Shown here: positions 49,179-59,464 of the stretch, one piece after another
How positions within the stretch are numbered: the first letter of the stretch is position 1
How the letters are laid out: the number at the start of each line of letters is the position of its first letter
NCBI RefSeq assembly: GCF_017922435.1
Contig: NZ_VDEZ01000002.1
Location: forward strand, 845,630 to 909,629
Source of the DNA: Thalassospira sp. ER-Se-21-Dark
GTDB lineage: Bacteria; Pseudomonadota; Alphaproteobacteria; Rhodospirillales; Thalassospiraceae
Reading direction: 5' to 3'
DNA length: 64,000 nucleotides
Translations under genes and position numbers: made by a program
Notes under the pieces: generated by a model
Seen by the model: the letters and a program-made list of their open reading frames with translations, nothing else
What the model was told of the DNA's origin: nothing
The model's database searches: none

Positions 49179-50198
49179 TTATTTCTTTTTTCGTATCAGA
49201 CGCGACAAGGCGACCGTCTGTTTATGATATTCCATGACCGGAACGGCGGGACTTCCGCCCACAGTTTCCCCCGGCCCCACATTTTTCATGACACCCGACT
49301 GGGCTGCGACTTTCGCGCCATCGCCGATTTCGAGGTGTCCTGTAATGCCTGCCTGACCGGCAAGCACGACAAAATTGCCAATCTTGGTCGAGCCCGAGAT
49401 CCCGACTTGCGAGACAACAACACAGCCCATGCCAAGTTCAACGTTATGGCCGATTTGCACCAGATTGTCGATACGACAGCCATTGCCGATAACAGTATCT
49501 GGCCCTGCCCCGCGATCAATCGTGCTGTTTGAGCCGACTTCAACATCGTTGCCAATGACGACCCGGCCCAATTGCGGGACCTTGGCGTGCCCTTGCGGCC
49601 CCATGGCAAAGCCAAAGCCGTCCTGCCCGATGCGGGCACCGGGATAGATCAGGCACAGATTGCCAATCAGGCTGTGGCTGATGGAGGCATTCGCACCCAC
49701 CTTGCAACCCGCACCGATGACAACCCCGTCACCAATGACAGCATTGGATGCGATGATGGTGCCATCGCCAATTTCGCAGTTGGCCCCGATGACCGCACCT
49801 GCATCGACCTGAACACCTTTGCCAAGCTTGGCAGACGGATCAATGACCGCACGATCCGAAATCACGCCATTGCCGGTTTCGAACGGATAGAACGCGGTTG
49901 CAGCCTTCGCGTAGGCGCGATACGGGTCCTTGGTCGTAAACAAGACCATGCCTTGGGGTGCGCGCTCGACAAATTCCGGTCGCACGAAGCAGGCCCCGGC
50001 CTTGCTGTTGACAAACGCATCAAGGTATTTGCGATTGTCAAAGAAGCTCAGGATATCGCCATCTGCGTTTTGCAGTGGCGAGACGTCCTGAAAGACCCGT
50101 GTTTCGTCGGGCGCATTGACCGGTGTTGTTTCCGTCAGTGCAGCCATTTCAGCAACACTGAAAGGTCCCTTGCGGCTAAAAAAACGGGCATCCGCCAT
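49179..50198 (-). CDS. lpxD: UDP-3-O-(3-hydroxyacyl)glucosamine N-acyltransferase
   Basis: Adds the second acyl chain in lipid A synthesis. The 339-residue protein has an N-terminal uridine-binding domain (about 1-100, with ACFVRPEF), many hexapeptide repeats forming a beta-helix (about 105-300), the catalytic His in [10 protein letters not shown], and a short C-terminal helix. Its ATG overlaps the ompH stop by one base (TGATG). Confidence 0.97.
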   Translation of the reverse strand: MADARFFSRKGPFSVAEMAALTETTPVNAPDETRVFQDVSPLQNADGDILSFFDNRKYLDAFVNSKAGACFVRPEFVERAPQGMVLFTTKDPYRAYAKAATAFYPFETGNGVISDRAVIDPSAKLGKGVQVDAGAVIGANCEIGDGTIIASNAVIGDGVVIGAGCKVGANASISHSLIGNLCLIYPGARIGQDGFGFAMGPQGHAKVPQLGRVVIGNDVEVGSNSTIDRGAGPDTVIGNGCRIDNLVQIGHNVELGMGCVVVSQVGISGSTKIGNFVVLAGQAGITGHLEIGDGAKVAAQSGVMKNVGPGETVGGSPAVPVMEYHKQTVALSRLIRKKK

Positions 50199-50776
50199 CA
50201 GGAGCCTTCCTTGAATTCAACCGTGATGGTTGGAACCTCGGCATTTGCGCGATCGAAAACTTCCTTGGTCGCATCCATGGTGGTTGCAAACAGAACGGCT
50301 TGACCACGATGCAGGACAAGGTTTGCGCCACGTTCTTCGGCAATGCTTCCAATGATTTCATTCAGGGCTTGCGAGAATTTGGACTGGGCTTCAGCCAAGG
50401 CTTGATCAAGAACACGGCTGCGTGCCTGGGCAAATTTCTGGAAATCAGCAACTTTTTGCTGAAATTCCTTCTGCTTACCTTGGAACACGTCAGCAGCAAG
50501 CAGCGTGCGTTGCTGAGCGAGTTGTTTTTCTTCCTCGCGCAATCCCTGTTCGCGGGTTTCGATTTCCTGCTGATAAGCGACCTGACGCTCACGGATTTGT
50601 TTGCGGGCATCCTGCATCGCAGATGCCTCACGCATGATGCCTGCAAAATCGACAATCATGACGGAGGCAAAGTTATCCGGGTTCGGCTCTTGCGCATGCA
50701 CAACATTGGCATGTGCAGCGAAACCGATAAGAGCGGAGAGAACCAGCAGATTACGGAGAGATTTGATCATTTTCAT
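50198..50776 (-). CDS. ompH: Periplasmic chaperone OmpH/Skp family
   Basis: Holds unfolded outer-membrane proteins in the periplasm for delivery to the BAM complex. The 192-residue protein has a cleavable signal peptide (about residues 1-28, ending HAQ), a long charged coiled-coil arm (about 50-150, rich in Gln/Glu/Arg/Ala), and an alphaproteobacterial C-terminal end with [22 protein letters not shown]. The gene is joined to bamA and lpxD by 1-base stop/start overlaps on each side. Confidence 0.92.
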   Translation of the reverse strand: MKMIKSLRNLLVLSALIGFAAHANVVHAQEPNPDNFASVMIVDFAGIMREASAMQDARKQIRERQVAYQQEIETREQGLREEEKQLAQQRTLLAADVFQGKQKEFQQKVADFQKFAQARSRVLDQALAEAQSKFSQALNEIIGSIAEERGANLVLHRGQAVLFATTMDATKEVFDRANAEVPTITVEFKEGS

Positions 50777-53097
50777 TAGAATCTCGTTCCGAAGTTAAGT
50801 CGGAACATTTCCTCTTTGTCGTGATCTTCTTTTGTGACGGCCTGAGAGATATCCACACCAATCGGGCCAAACGGCGATTCCCAACCTACGCCGAAACCAA
50901 CAGAGCTTCTTAGAGAGCCCGTATCATATATTTCGCCGGGCCGAGCACCGTCCACTTCCTGCCCTGAGCCGAAGTCACTAAACACGCGACCGGTCAAAGC
51001 AAACTCAGACGGCAGCCCGAGCGGGAAGTCCAACTGAACGGTTCCAGTGTAGTACAGTTTGGAACCCAACGCATCCCCGGTCGCGATGTCACGCGGGCCG
51101 ACACCGGCAGCTTCGAAACCACGCAGGTTTGAACCACCGACAGAAAAGCGTTGAGAAATACGGGTATCATCATCGAACCCGAAGATATAGCCTGTTGAGC
51201 CACGGGTCGAGAGAACCCATTCATGTTCGCGATCCAGCGGATAGTAATAGCCACCCTCAACACGTGACCGCAAATATTGCTCATCCCCGCCAAGACCGGC
51301 CACATCATTTGACAGGCGGGCAAAATAACCCTCTGTCGGCGAAATCGAGCTGTCACGTTCATCATAGGTCAAAGTATGACCAATGGCAGACTCAACAAAC
51401 TCGGTCTCTTCAGCCAACAGAAGTCGTGAAGCACTATTACGATTAATGTTGGAATAGCTGTTTTGCTCCAAGGTATAACGGAACGAATGCGAGAGCTCCT
51501 CACTATAACGGAAGCCGGCACGGAGACGCCCACCTGTCTGCTCTTCGTCATACGAGCTTTCGTCCTGATTATCCTCTTCACGGCGGTAGACATCAAACCC
51601 TGCAGCAATTTCTCGATCCAGGAAATACGGCTCGGTGAAGGACAGATCGATTTGCTGATCACTCGAACCAAGCGTGAAGTTCAGGCGCAAATCCTGGCCT
51701 TTGCCAAGCAAGTTGCGTTCTCGAATGCCGAGCTGACCAAACGCGCCGTTATCCGTTCCGTAGCCCGCACCGATCGAAAACTCACCGGTGGATTTTTCTT
51801 CGACATCTACCTCGATCACGGTCTGATCTGGAGACGCCCCCGGCAGGGTTTTGACGTCAACCGATTTGAAGAAGTTTAGGTTTTCGATGCGTTGTTTGGA
51901 GCGCTGCATCTTGGAGCTGCTGAACGCATCGCCTTCGACCAGGCGGAATTCGCGACGGATGACTTCATCCAAGGTGCGGACGTTGCCGACAACGTTGATA
52001 CGTTCGACATAGACCTTTGGTCCTTCGGAGATATTGAATGTGATGTCAATGGTGCCGGTTTCGCGATTGCGCTGAACATTCGGGCGGATGTCAATGAAGG
52101 CATAGCCCTGGTCCCCGACACTGTCGGTCAAAGCATCAACCGCATCGTCCACGAGGTTGGCGTTATACCATTCGCCGCTTTCAATCTCGATCAGTGGCAT
52201 CAGGGTTTCCGGATCGATCTTGTCGATCTGTGAGGCGACATTGATCTCGCCAAACTGATAGCGCTGCCCCTCGCTCACCGTGTAGGTGACAAAGAAGTCC
52301 GAGCGATCAGGCGTCAGCTCGGCAACCGATGAGAGAACCTGAAAATCGGCATAGCCGGCAGAGAGGTAGAAGCGGCGCAGAAGCTCTCGGTCAAAGGTCA
52401 CACGGTCGGGATCGTAGTTATCGTCGGCCGTCAGGATTTTCCACCAGGCACTCTCGGTCGTGCGGATGACATCAGAGAGTTCACCGTCGTCAAAGGCCTT
52501 GTTGCCAACAAAGTTGATTTTGCGGATACCGGTGGCATCCCCCTCATCAATCTCGAACGCCAAGTCAACACGGTTCTGGTCAAGCTGGATGACCTTCGGC
52601 TCAACCGTTGCGGCGAAACGTCCACTACGACGATAGAGTTCGAGGATACGCTGGACGTCGGCCTGCACCTTGGTGCGGGTGTAAACAACGCGCGGGCGCA
52701 ACTGCAATTCAGCACTCAGGGTATCGTCTTTAAGGCGCTGGTTTCCTTCAAACGCGATGCGGTTGATGATCGGGTTTTCAACGACGTTTACCCGCAAAAT
52801 TCCCTGATTGAACGAGAAGGATACGTCGGCAAACAGGCCAGTCGAGAAAAGCGCCTTGAGTGAACTGTTGATTTTCTGGATGTCGTAGGAATCGCCAGGT
52901 GCAACGGTGAGGTATGCATTCACCGTTGCCGTTTCGATACGATTATTGCCTTCGACTTCAATATCGCGAATCAGACCCGATTGGGCATGCACGGCCACAG
53001 GAACAATCAATGGCGCCGTTCCGCCAAGCAAGGCCGTAATGACAACGGCCGCTTTTACCTTACGCAGCAAGTTAACCCCCCTGTTGCTGTCATGCAT
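50776..53097 (-). CDS. bamA: Outer membrane protein assembly factor BamA
   Basis: Central beta-barrel of the BAM complex that folds outer-membrane proteins. The 773-residue precursor has a signal peptide (about 1-38), five POTRA domains (about 40-430, starting IRDIEVEGNNRIETATV), and the 16-strand barrel to the terminal Phe (LNFGTRF), the recognised outer-membrane targeting residue. The loop-6 region contains the QRFSVGGSNLRGFE motif near 690, matching the VRGF-type signature. The start ATG overlaps the rseP stop by one base. Confidence 0.97.
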   Translation of the reverse strand: MHDSNRGVNLLRKVKAAVVITALLGGTAPLIVPVAVHAQSGLIRDIEVEGNNRIETATVNAYLTVAPGDSYDIQKINSSLKALFSTGLFADVSFSFNQGILRVNVVENPIINRIAFEGNQRLKDDTLSAELQLRPRVVYTRTKVQADVQRILELYRRSGRFAATVEPKVIQLDQNRVDLAFEIDEGDATGIRKINFVGNKAFDDGELSDVIRTTESAWWKILTADDNYDPDRVTFDRELLRRFYLSAGYADFQVLSSVAELTPDRSDFFVTYTVSEGQRYQFGEINVASQIDKIDPETLMPLIEIESGEWYNANLVDDAVDALTDSVGDQGYAFIDIRPNVQRNRETGTIDITFNISEGPKVYVERINVVGNVRTLDEVIRREFRLVEGDAFSSSKMQRSKQRIENLNFFKSVDVKTLPGASPDQTVIEVDVEEKSTGEFSIGAGYGTDNGAFGQLGIRERNLLGKGQDLRLNFTLGSSDQQIDLSFTEPYFLDREIAAGFDVYRREEDNQDESSYDEEQTGGRLRAGFRYSEELSHSFRYTLEQNSYSNINRNSASRLLLAEETEFVESAIGHTLTYDERDSSISPTEGYFARLSNDVAGLGGDEQYLRSRVEGGYYYPLDREHEWVLSTRGSTGYIFGFDDDTRISQRFSVGGSNLRGFEAAGVGPRDIATGDALGSKLYYTGTVQLDFPLGLPSEFALTGRVFSDFGSGQEVDGARPGEIYDTGSLRSSVGFGVGWESPFGPIGVDISQAVTKEDHDKEEMFRLNFGTRF

Positions 53098-54200
53098 TAG
53101 CCAGCAAGTCCTTTGAGGAAACTAAAGACACCCAATTGCGTCAAATCGTTCCACGTTGCGAAAATTATTAAGCTGAATACCAAACCCGCGCCGATACGGA
53201 AACCATATTCTTGTGCTTTTGCCCCCAATGGCTTACCGCGAATTGCCTCAATCGCGTAGAACACAAGATGACCACCATCCAAGACCGGAACAGGCATCAG
53301 GTTGATCAACCCAAGGCTGATGGAAAGATAGCCCATAAAGAACAGAAGCGGTGCGATGCCCCCTTCGGCCACCTGCCCTGACATTTGCGCGATCCGGATC
53401 GGCCCGCCCAGTTCAGAGCTATCACGATCACCACTGATCATTTCGCCGAGTGCCGAGAAGGTCTGCGTGGTCAATGAATAGGTCGTCTCAAACGCGCGAC
53501 CGACCGATTCCACAACCCCGGTGCGGCTCGTCTCAAAGTCACCAGCGGTGATGCCAAGGCGTCCGACGGTCGCGGTCATAGCCCCCTCATCGACTTCGAC
53601 GGCTTCGGGCGTTACGGCAAGATCAACGATTTCGCTGTCGCGTTGGACCGTGACGGAAATCGGTTGCCCGGGATTTGCACGCACAATGTCAGAAAGCTCA
53701 GAAAACCATTCAACCGGCTGACCATTGATCGCGGTGATGCGGTCATCAGCCATCAGGCCAGCAACAGATGCCGGGCTGTTTTCAAGAACCTCGCCAACAA
53801 CCGGCAAGGCACGTTGTTGTCCGACAGCGGCAAACAGGAATGTAAAGACGATGATGGCAAAGATGAAGTTGGCCAAAGGTCCGGCAAAAACGATGGCCGC
53901 GCGTGCGGCGACCCCTTTGTGATGGAAGGCGTGTTTTGCTTCTTCGGCGTCAAGGTCATCGCGACCACCGGCACTGGCAGGGTTCATATCGCCAAACATT
54001 TTGACGTAACCGCCAAGCGGGATCAGGCTGACTTTCCAGCGGGTACCCTTTTTATCCTGCCAACCGAAAAGTTCGGGACCAAACCCGATTGAAAAGGCTT
54101 CGACCTTCACGCCGTTTTTGATTGCCACCCAGTAGTGACCATATTCGTGAACGAACACGAGTACCGAGAGCACAAAAAGAAAAGCAAGTAAGGTTTCCAT
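53097..54200 (-). CDS. rseP: Site-2 intramembrane metalloprotease RseP
   Basis: Cuts anti-sigma factors and remnant signal peptides within the inner membrane. From ATG 54200 it has 367 residues: the zinc motif HEYGH in the first helix, GFGPELFGWQDKKGTRWKVSLIPLGGYVKM, one PDZ domain around 125-205 (NSPASVAGLMADDRITAING; E. coli has two), and the second metal motif NLMPVPVLDGGHLVFY near 305. An in-frame TTG precedes the ATG but is less likely. The dxr-rseP-bamA order is conserved. Confidence 0.95.
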   Translation of the reverse strand: METLLAFLFVLSVLVFVHEYGHYWVAIKNGVKVEAFSIGFGPELFGWQDKKGTRWKVSLIPLGGYVKMFGDMNPASAGGRDDLDAEEAKHAFHHKGVAARAAIVFAGPLANFIFAIIVFTFLFAAVGQQRALPVVGEVLENSPASVAGLMADDRITAINGQPVEWFSELSDIVRANPGQPISVTVQRDSEIVDLAVTPEAVEVDEGAMTATVGRLGITAGDFETSRTGVVESVGRAFETTYSLTTQTFSALGEMISGDRDSSELGGPIRIAQMSGQVAEGGIAPLLFFMGYLSISLGLINLMPVPVLDGGHLVFYAIEAIRGKPLGAKAQEYGFRIGAGLVFSLIIFATWNDLTQLGVFSFLKGLAG

Positions 54201-54238
54201 CAAGAATTCCCTAAGCCGGTCAAACCGGCAGTTTCAAT

Positions 54239-55402
54239 CTAAGAAGCCGACACAAGACACGCCGAAGTTTCCCGGCGCACCATTGCATCTGTTTCAAATA
54301 CCTGTTCAAGGCTGGTCAGCGGTTCGCTTCCAAGCCTTGTCATGACCTTTTCGACAGTCGCGGCGATTTCAAGGAAGCCGATTCTGTCGTTAAGGAACGC
54401 TTCGACGGCGACTTCGTTGGCAGCGTTCAGAACAGTAGGCAGCGTGCCACCTTCCCGCAAGGCCTGTCGTGCCAGACGAAGAGCCGGGAAACGATTTGTA
54501 TCCGGCGCCTCGAAGTTCAAACGCCCGATCGTGGCAAAATCAAGACGCGGTGCGTCCACTTTGATCCGATCCGGCCATGAAAGCGCATAAGCAATTGGCG
54601 TACGCATATCGGGAGACCCCAGTTGCGCGAGCACGGAACCATCAGGATATTCCACCATGCTGTGAACAACTGACTGGGGATGCACGACAATTTCAATCTG
54701 TTCCTCGGCCACCGGGAACAGGTGCCAAGCCTCTATCAGTTCAAGGCCTTTGTTCATCATGGTCGCAGAATCGATAGAAATCTTTGCGCCCATTTCCCAA
54801 TTCGGGTGTGCCAAAGCCTGTACCCGGGTAACAGATTGCATGTCCTTTAACGACCATTCCCGGAACGGACCGCCCGACGCGGTTAAAAGGATACGGTCGA
54901 TGCGCGTTTCTTCGCGATCCTCGAGAACCTGGAAAATCGCACTATGTTCGGAATCAACCGGGATCAGCGTCGCACCATGCCTGGAAATTTCCGCCGTCAT
55001 CAAGGCGCCGGCACAGACCAGCGTTTCCTTATTGGCAAGTCCGATGCGCGCACCGCGGCGAATGGCCGCCAGCGTCGGTTTAAGGCCAGCTGCCCCAACG
55101 ATTGCAGCAATCACTATGTCAGAGGGACGTTCAGCAGCCGCGATCAGCGCGTCTTCGCCGGCAGCGATTTCAATGCCCCTCCCCGCCAGAGCATCGCGAA
55201 GGTCAGCAAAACACGAAGGATCGCCGATCACGGCGCATTTGGCACCAAGTTCGATAGCGGCCTTGGCCAATGCATCGACATTGCGATGCGCCGTTACAGC
55301 TTCGACAACATATTTGTCAGTGTGGGACTTCAAAACATCAACTGTGCTGGCCCCGATGGAACCGGTAACACCAAAGACACTGACGGATTTCTTCAAAGTC
55401 AT
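54239..55402 (-). CDS. dxr: 1-deoxy-D-xylulose 5-phosphate reductoisomerase
   Basis: Converts DXP to MEP, the committed step of non-mevalonate isoprenoid synthesis. The 387-residue protein (ATG 55402; an in-frame TTG lies one codon upstream) has the NADPH loop VFGVTGSIGASTVDVL, LANKETLVCAG, the metal-binding Asp and Glu in PVDSEHSAIFQ, SIDSATMMNKGLELIEA and the C-terminal NAANEVAVEAFL. Its product chain leads to undecaprenyl phosphate through UppS, encoded two genes upstream. Confidence 0.97.
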   Translation of the reverse strand: MTLKKSVSVFGVTGSIGASTVDVLKSHTDKYVVEAVTAHRNVDALAKAAIELGAKCAVIGDPSCFADLRDALAGRGIEIAAGEDALIAAAERPSDIVIAAIVGAAGLKPTLAAIRRGARIGLANKETLVCAGALMTAEISRHGATLIPVDSEHSAIFQVLEDREETRIDRILLTASGGPFREWSLKDMQSVTRVQALAHPNWEMGAKISIDSATMMNKGLELIEAWHLFPVAEEQIEIVVHPQSVVHSMVEYPDGSVLAQLGSPDMRTPIAYALSWPDRIKVDAPRLDFATIGRLNFEAPDTNRFPALRLARQALREGGTLPTVLNAANEVAVEAFLNDRIGFLEIAATVEKVMTRLGSEPLTSLEQVFETDAMVRRETSACLVSAS

Positions 55403-55441
55403 CAAACACCTGTAAAGACAGCAGCCCGAGGATCGGCCGCC

Positions 55442-56260
55442 TTAACGCAGAGAAAGCCCTGCGAAACAGATAATAGCAAAGGCCACAGGAAACACCGACA
55501 ACATCCCGTCAGCACGATCAAGCAATCCGCCATGGCCGGGGATCAGATGACTGCTGTCCTTGACCTTGAAACGCCGTTTGAGCGCGGATTCACCAAGATC
55601 ACCGATTTGGGCAATGATCGCTAAAACCATACTGACAGCGACAATCGCCCAATTGATCGCATCGGAACTGAAATAGGTGACCAATCCACCGATCAAACCA
55701 GCACAGACCATGCCACCAATCAACCCCGCCCATGTTTTCTTCGGGCTGAAGCGTGGTGCGAGTTTTGGTCCGCCGATGGTCTTGCCAAAGGCATAACCGC
55801 CTGTGTCGGTCGCCCAGACAAGGAAGAACAGCCACATAATGATCAGAAGACCGTCGCCATCCTGGGTGCGCAGCCAAAGCGCTGACAATGCAGCAACCGA
55901 GATGTACAAAACACCAAACCCGGCAAGCAACCAGTTTGCGCCCGAACGGGCCGCAGCAATAATCACACCGATGGCAATCGGCAAGACAATGTATTCTTCC
56001 TGACCAGCGACATACATTATCATCGCAACCGCAAGCGCAACGGCGGTAACAACCGATATGCCGTTATGGTGGTTCGGGGCGCACATCCGCGACCATTCCC
56101 ACATCATGCCTGCAGAAAACACAAACAGTAATATGTCAAAATAGGGAGATCCGAACCAGACCGCCGCAACAGCCACAGGCGCCATAACCATCGCGGAAAG
56201 AACGCGTGGCATCAGGCCGGAATTGGTATCTTTTTGATCTTGTGTCTCAGATGACGGCAC
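55442..56260 (-). CDS. cdsA: Phosphatidate cytidylyltransferase
   Basis: Makes CDP-diacylglycerol from phosphatidate and CTP in the inner membrane. With a GTG start at 56260 the protein has 272 residues, with about eight hydrophobic segments and the family signature ALKRRFKVKDSSHLIPGHGG followed by LLDRADG, plus RFSPKKTWAGLIGG. The frame is open to 56344, but that part lies within uppS; a TTG at 56263 or an ATG at 56212 are alternatives. GGGAG sits about 10 bases before the GTG, so the start overlaps the uppS end by 14 bases. Confidence 0.93.
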   Translation of the reverse strand: MPSSETQDQKDTNSGLMPRVLSAMVMAPVAVAAVWFGSPYFDILLFVFSAGMMWEWSRMCAPNHHNGISVVTAVALAVAMIMYVAGQEEYIVLPIAIGVIIAAARSGANWLLAGFGVLYISVAALSALWLRTQDGDGLLIIMWLFFLVWATDTGGYAFGKTIGGPKLAPRFSPKKTWAGLIGGMVCAGLIGGLVTYFSSDAINWAIVAVSMVLAIIAQIGDLGESALKRRFKVKDSSHLIPGHGGLLDRADGMLSVFPVAFAIICFAGLSLR

Positions 56261-56987
56261 CAAAACGCCGCTCCCGCCCGGCAAAATTATCGATAGCTTT
56301 TTCAAGGTGGCTGCGATCAAAGTCCGGCCAAAGCACATCTTCAAAGATGAATTCAGTATAGGCCGACTGCCAGAGCAAGAAGTTGCTGATCCGCTGTTCG
56401 CCGCTGGTTCGGATCAGAAGATCCGGGTCCGGAATACCGGCTGTCGACAAGTTTTGTTCGATCAGGTCTTCGGTAATCTCGTCGGCGGACAGTTCGCCTG
56501 CGGCAACCTTGGCGGCAATATCGCGCACAGCCTGCGTGATTTCAGCACGCGCGCCGTAGCTCAGCGCAATCGTCAGGTTCAGGCGCGTATTATCGCGTGT
56601 TTGATCTTCGGCTTTGGCCAGAAGTTCACGGATATCATCAGCAAAACGCGAACGATCACCGATGATGCGAATTTTGATACCATTTTTGTGCAAAGTTGAT
56701 AATTCGCGCTTCACAAACAGGCGCAGCAACCCCATCAGATCGCTGACTTCGCTTTCCGGACGCTTCCAGTTCTCGGTCGAGAAGCCATAAAGCGTCAGAT
56801 ACTCGATCCCGAGTTCGCCTGCGGCTTCGATGGTGCGACGGACGGCATCCACACCAGCGCGATGCCCCATCGTCCGCGGTCGGCCACGCCCGCGCGCCCA
56901 GCGCCCGTTGCCATCCATGATGATGGCAACATGACGCGGCACACAGGGCGCATCTGAAGGTTGAGTTTGCGAAGAAAGCACAGCCAT
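56247..56987 (-). CDS. uppS: Isoprenyl transferase (undecaprenyl diphosphate synthase)
   Basis: Builds the C55 carrier lipid for cell-wall and LPS synthesis. The 246-residue cis-prenyltransferase has HVAIIMDGNGRWARGRG with the catalytic Asp in motif I, GHRAGVDAVRRTI, LTLYGFSTENWKRP, and RTSGEQRISNFLLWQSAYTE near 205. It lies 2 bases after frr. Confidence 0.96.
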   Translation of the reverse strand: MAVLSSQTQPSDAPCVPRHVAIIMDGNGRWARGRGRPRTMGHRAGVDAVRRTIEAAGELGIEYLTLYGFSTENWKRPESEVSDLMGLLRLFVKRELSTLHKNGIKIRIIGDRSRFADDIRELLAKAEDQTRDNTRLNLTIALSYGARAEITQAVRDIAAKVAAGELSADEITEDLIEQNLSTAGIPDPDLLIRTSGEQRISNFLLWQSAYTEFIFEDVLWPDFDRSHLEKAIDNFAGRERRFGAVI

Positions 56988-56989
56988 AA

Positions 56990-57553
56990 TCAGACTTGCA
57001 TGATTTCCTGTTCTTTGTGGGCGAGTGCTTCGTCGATCTCGCCGATGACCTTGTCGGTCAGCTTCTGGACTTCTTTTTCTTCGTCGTGCATCTCGTCCTT
57101 GGAGATGTCACCGTCCTTTTCCCATTTTTTCAGCTGATCCATGCCATCGCGACGGACGTTACGAACCGAAATCTTGGCCTGCTCGGCATATTTGCCGGCA
57201 ACCTTGGAAAGTTCGGTACGACGTTCTTCGTTAAGTGCCGGGATCGGAACGCGAACAAGCGTGCCATCAGCAGCCGGGTTCAGGCCAAGGCCCGAATCAC
57301 GGATGGCTTTTTCGACGGCCTTGACCATCGACTTGTCCCAAACCTGAACCGAAAGCATACGGGATTCTGGAACACTGACCGATGCCACCTGATTAAGCGG
57401 GGTCGGAACGCCATAGGCTTCAACCATGACCGGTTCCAGAAGGCTCACACTGGCACGCCCGGTACGCAGACCGGTGAACTCCTTGTGCAATACTTCCACA
57501 GCCCCTTCCATACGGCGGGACAGGTCCTTTTTTAGGCCAGCAACGTCAGACAC
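56990..57553 (-). CDS. frr: Ribosome recycling factor
   Basis: Splits post-termination ribosomes with EF-G. The 187-residue protein has the three-helix bundle blocks [40 protein letters not shown], the [16 protein letters not shown] segment and [18 protein letters not shown]. It is 2 bases after the pyrH stop, the usual pairing. Confidence 0.97.
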   Translation of the reverse strand: MSDVAGLKKDLSRRMEGAVEVLHKEFTGLRTGRASVSLLEPVMVEAYGVPTPLNQVASVSVPESRMLSVQVWDKSMVKAVEKAIRDSGLGLNPAADGTLVRVPIPALNEERRTELSKVAGKYAEQAKISVRNVRRDGMDQLKKWEKDGDISKDEMHDEEKEVQKLTDKVIGEIDEALAHKEQEIMQV

Positions 57554-57555
57554 GT

Positions 57556-58287
57556 TCAGTCTCCATTCGAAATAATCGTAAACGTCCCCTTCGCAGAAAC
57601 AACGTCTGCGAAGGCACCCGGATTATGCAAAGAAAATACAATAACCGGAATATCATTTTCGCGTGCCAAAGAAATAGCCGATGCGTCCATAACACGCAAA
57701 TCTTTGGACAGAACTTCCATATAGGTCAGAGAGTCATAGCGTTCTGCCGTCGGGTCGGTTTTCGGATCCGCAGTGTAGACACCGTCAACCTGGGTGCCCT
57801 TGAGCAACGCATCACAGCCCATTTCAACCGCGCGCAATGCAGCAGCAGTATCGGTGGTGAAGAACGGGTTGCCAGTGCCCGCAGCAAAGATCACGACACG
57901 GCCCTTTTCCATGTGACGGACCGCGCGGCGGCGCACATAGGGCTCACAGACAGAAGACATCGGGATGGCGGATTGTACGCGGGTCTGAACGCCATGGCGT
58001 TCCAACGCGTTCTGAACAGCAAGGGCGTTCATGATGGTGGCCAGCATGCCCATATAGTCGGCGGTTGCGCGCTCCATGCCCTGGGAAGCACCTTTGACAC
58101 CGCGGAAGATGTTCCCGCCGCCGATCACCATGCAGACTTCAGCACCCATGTCATGAACGGCTTTGATTTCGCTGGCAATCCGGTCAACAGTTTCTGGATC
58201 GATACCGTATTGCTGTTTACCCAAAAGCCCCTCGCCCGAGAGCTTCAAAAGGACGCGACGAAACTTCAATGGGCCGTTTTCTGCCAT
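57556..58287 (-). CDS. pyrH: UMP kinase
   Basis: Phosphorylates UMP to UDP, the first step to UTP and CTP. The ATG at 58287, with GAGGCA upstream, gives 243 residues; the frame extends 42 codons further through the preceding terminator and is not used. [27 protein letters not shown], the UMP-binding [15 protein letters not shown], and [15 protein letters not shown] are the aspartokinase-fold motifs of bacterial PyrH. It opens the pyrH to lpxB cluster. UTP also feeds PyrG in this window. Confidence 0.97.
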   Translation of the reverse strand: MAENGPLKFRRVLLKLSGEGLLGKQQYGIDPETVDRIASEIKAVHDMGAEVCMVIGGGNIFRGVKGASQGMERATADYMGMLATIMNALAVQNALERHGVQTRVQSAIPMSSVCEPYVRRRAVRHMEKGRVVIFAAGTGNPFFTTDTAAALRAVEMGCDALLKGTQVDGVYTADPKTDPTAERYDSLTYMEVLSKDLRVMDASAISLARENDIPVIVFSLHNPGAFADVVSAKGTFTIISNGD

Positions 58288-58351
58288 GTCGGATTGCCTC
58301 TTAAATGCCGATGTAACGCATTGCCCGAACGCGGGAAATGCAGAATTCAGA

Positions 58352-58406
58352 TATAAAAAGACCGGCGAGTAACAGGGCGGATATGCGCTGCCGACCTCGC
58401 CGGTCT
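58352..58406 (-). terminator. Intrinsic terminator of rpsB-tsf
   Basis: An 11-bp stem (AGACCGGCGAG at 58359-58369 with CTCGCCGGTCT at 58396-58406) with a 26-base loop is followed on the minus strand by TTTTATAT, 47 bases past the tsf stop. Confidence 0.78.
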
Positions 58407-58453
58407 GGATCATACACGAAATGGTGGCAAACGCACCATTCCGAACAGATGTT

Positions 58454-59377
58454 TTATTTGTTCAGCTGCTCAGCAACTTCGGCAGCAAAGTCTTTTTCTT
58501 CGCGTTCGATGCCTTCACCGAGTTCGAAGCGCACAAAGCCCTTAAGGGTGATCGGCTTGCCAGCTTCTTTGGCAGCGTTCTCAATCACGGTTTTGACTTT
58601 GTTTTCACCGTCAATCACGAAGGTCTGTTCAACCAGAACAACCTGCTCGTAATATTTACGGATACGACCTTCGATCATCTTTTCGATGATTTCTGCCGGA
58701 CGGCCGGATTCTTTGGCCTGTTCGGTCAGAACAGCTTTTTCACGCTCTACCAGTTCCGGATCAAGATCATCAACGGTTGCCGATGCCGGGTTGGTTGCAG
58801 CGATGTGCATCGCGATCTGTTTGCCAAGGCCTTCGAGAACGCCAGCGTCTGCTTCGGATTCAAGCGCAACCAGAACACCGATCTTACCCAGATCAGTGGC
58901 AACAGCGGAGTGAACGTAGGAAGCAACAACACCTTTGTCTACAGCCAGACCAGCCGAGCGACGCAGCGACATGTTTTCGCCGATGGTGGCGATCATGTGC
59001 GTGACCTGCTCTTCGACGTTACGCGAGGTACCCGGGTAAGCAGCAGCTTTGAGGGCATCGATATCGCCGTTAGCAGCAACCGCCTGATTTGCGATTTCGC
59101 CAACAAATTTCTGGAAGTCTTCGTTACGCGAAACGAAGTCGGTCTCGGAGTTCAGCTCGACAACTGCACCTTTGGTGCCGTCAACTGCAACAGCAACCAG
59201 ACCTTCGGCAGCAACACGGCCAGCTTTCTTGGCAGCAGCAGCAAGACCTTTGGTGCGCAGCCAGTCAACAGCTGCTTCAAGGTTACCATCGGTTTCGGAC
59301 AGCGCTTTTTTGCAATCCATCATGCCAGCGCCGGTGGTTTCGCGAAGCTCTTTAACGAGAGCAGCGGTAATAGCCAT
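58454..59377 (-). CDS. tsf: Elongation factor Ts
   Basis: Nucleotide exchange factor for EF-Tu. From ATG 59377 it has 307 residues: the UBA-like N-terminus [20 protein letters not shown], the [14 protein letters not shown] core of the EF-Tu contact, and the second subdomain to the end. The frame extends 14 codons upstream without homology. It follows rpsB by 87 bases, a gap with a hairpin that may reduce read-through. Confidence 0.97.
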   Translation of the reverse strand: MAITAALVKELRETTGAGMMDCKKALSETDGNLEAAVDWLRTKGLAAAAKKAGRVAAEGLVAVAVDGTKGAVVELNSETDFVSRNEDFQKFVGEIANQAVAANGDIDALKAAAYPGTSRNVEEQVTHMIATIGENMSLRRSAGLAVDKGVVASYVHSAVATDLGKIGVLVALESEADAGVLEGLGKQIAMHIAATNPASATVDDLDPELVEREKAVLTEQAKESGRPAEIIEKMIEGRIRKYYEQVVLVEQTFVIDGENKVKTVIENAAKEAGKPITLKGFVRFELGEGIEREEKDFAAEVAEQLNK

Positions 59378-59418
59378 TTTTAAAGCCCCTAAGTACGCGA
59401 TCAGGTTAACACCTAACA

Positions 59419-59444
59419 AAACGGCGGCATGCTAGCCGCCGTTT
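59419..59444 (-). terminator. Attenuator-like hairpin between rpsB and tsf
   Basis: AAACGGCGGC (59419-59428) pairs with GCCGCCGTTT (59435-59444) over a 6-base loop, then TGTTAG on the minus strand. The weak T-run suggests partial termination, as is known at this junction in E. coli, adjusting tsf relative to rpsB. Confidence 0.65.
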
Positions 59445-59464
59445 CATCAGGTACAAAATGAAAC

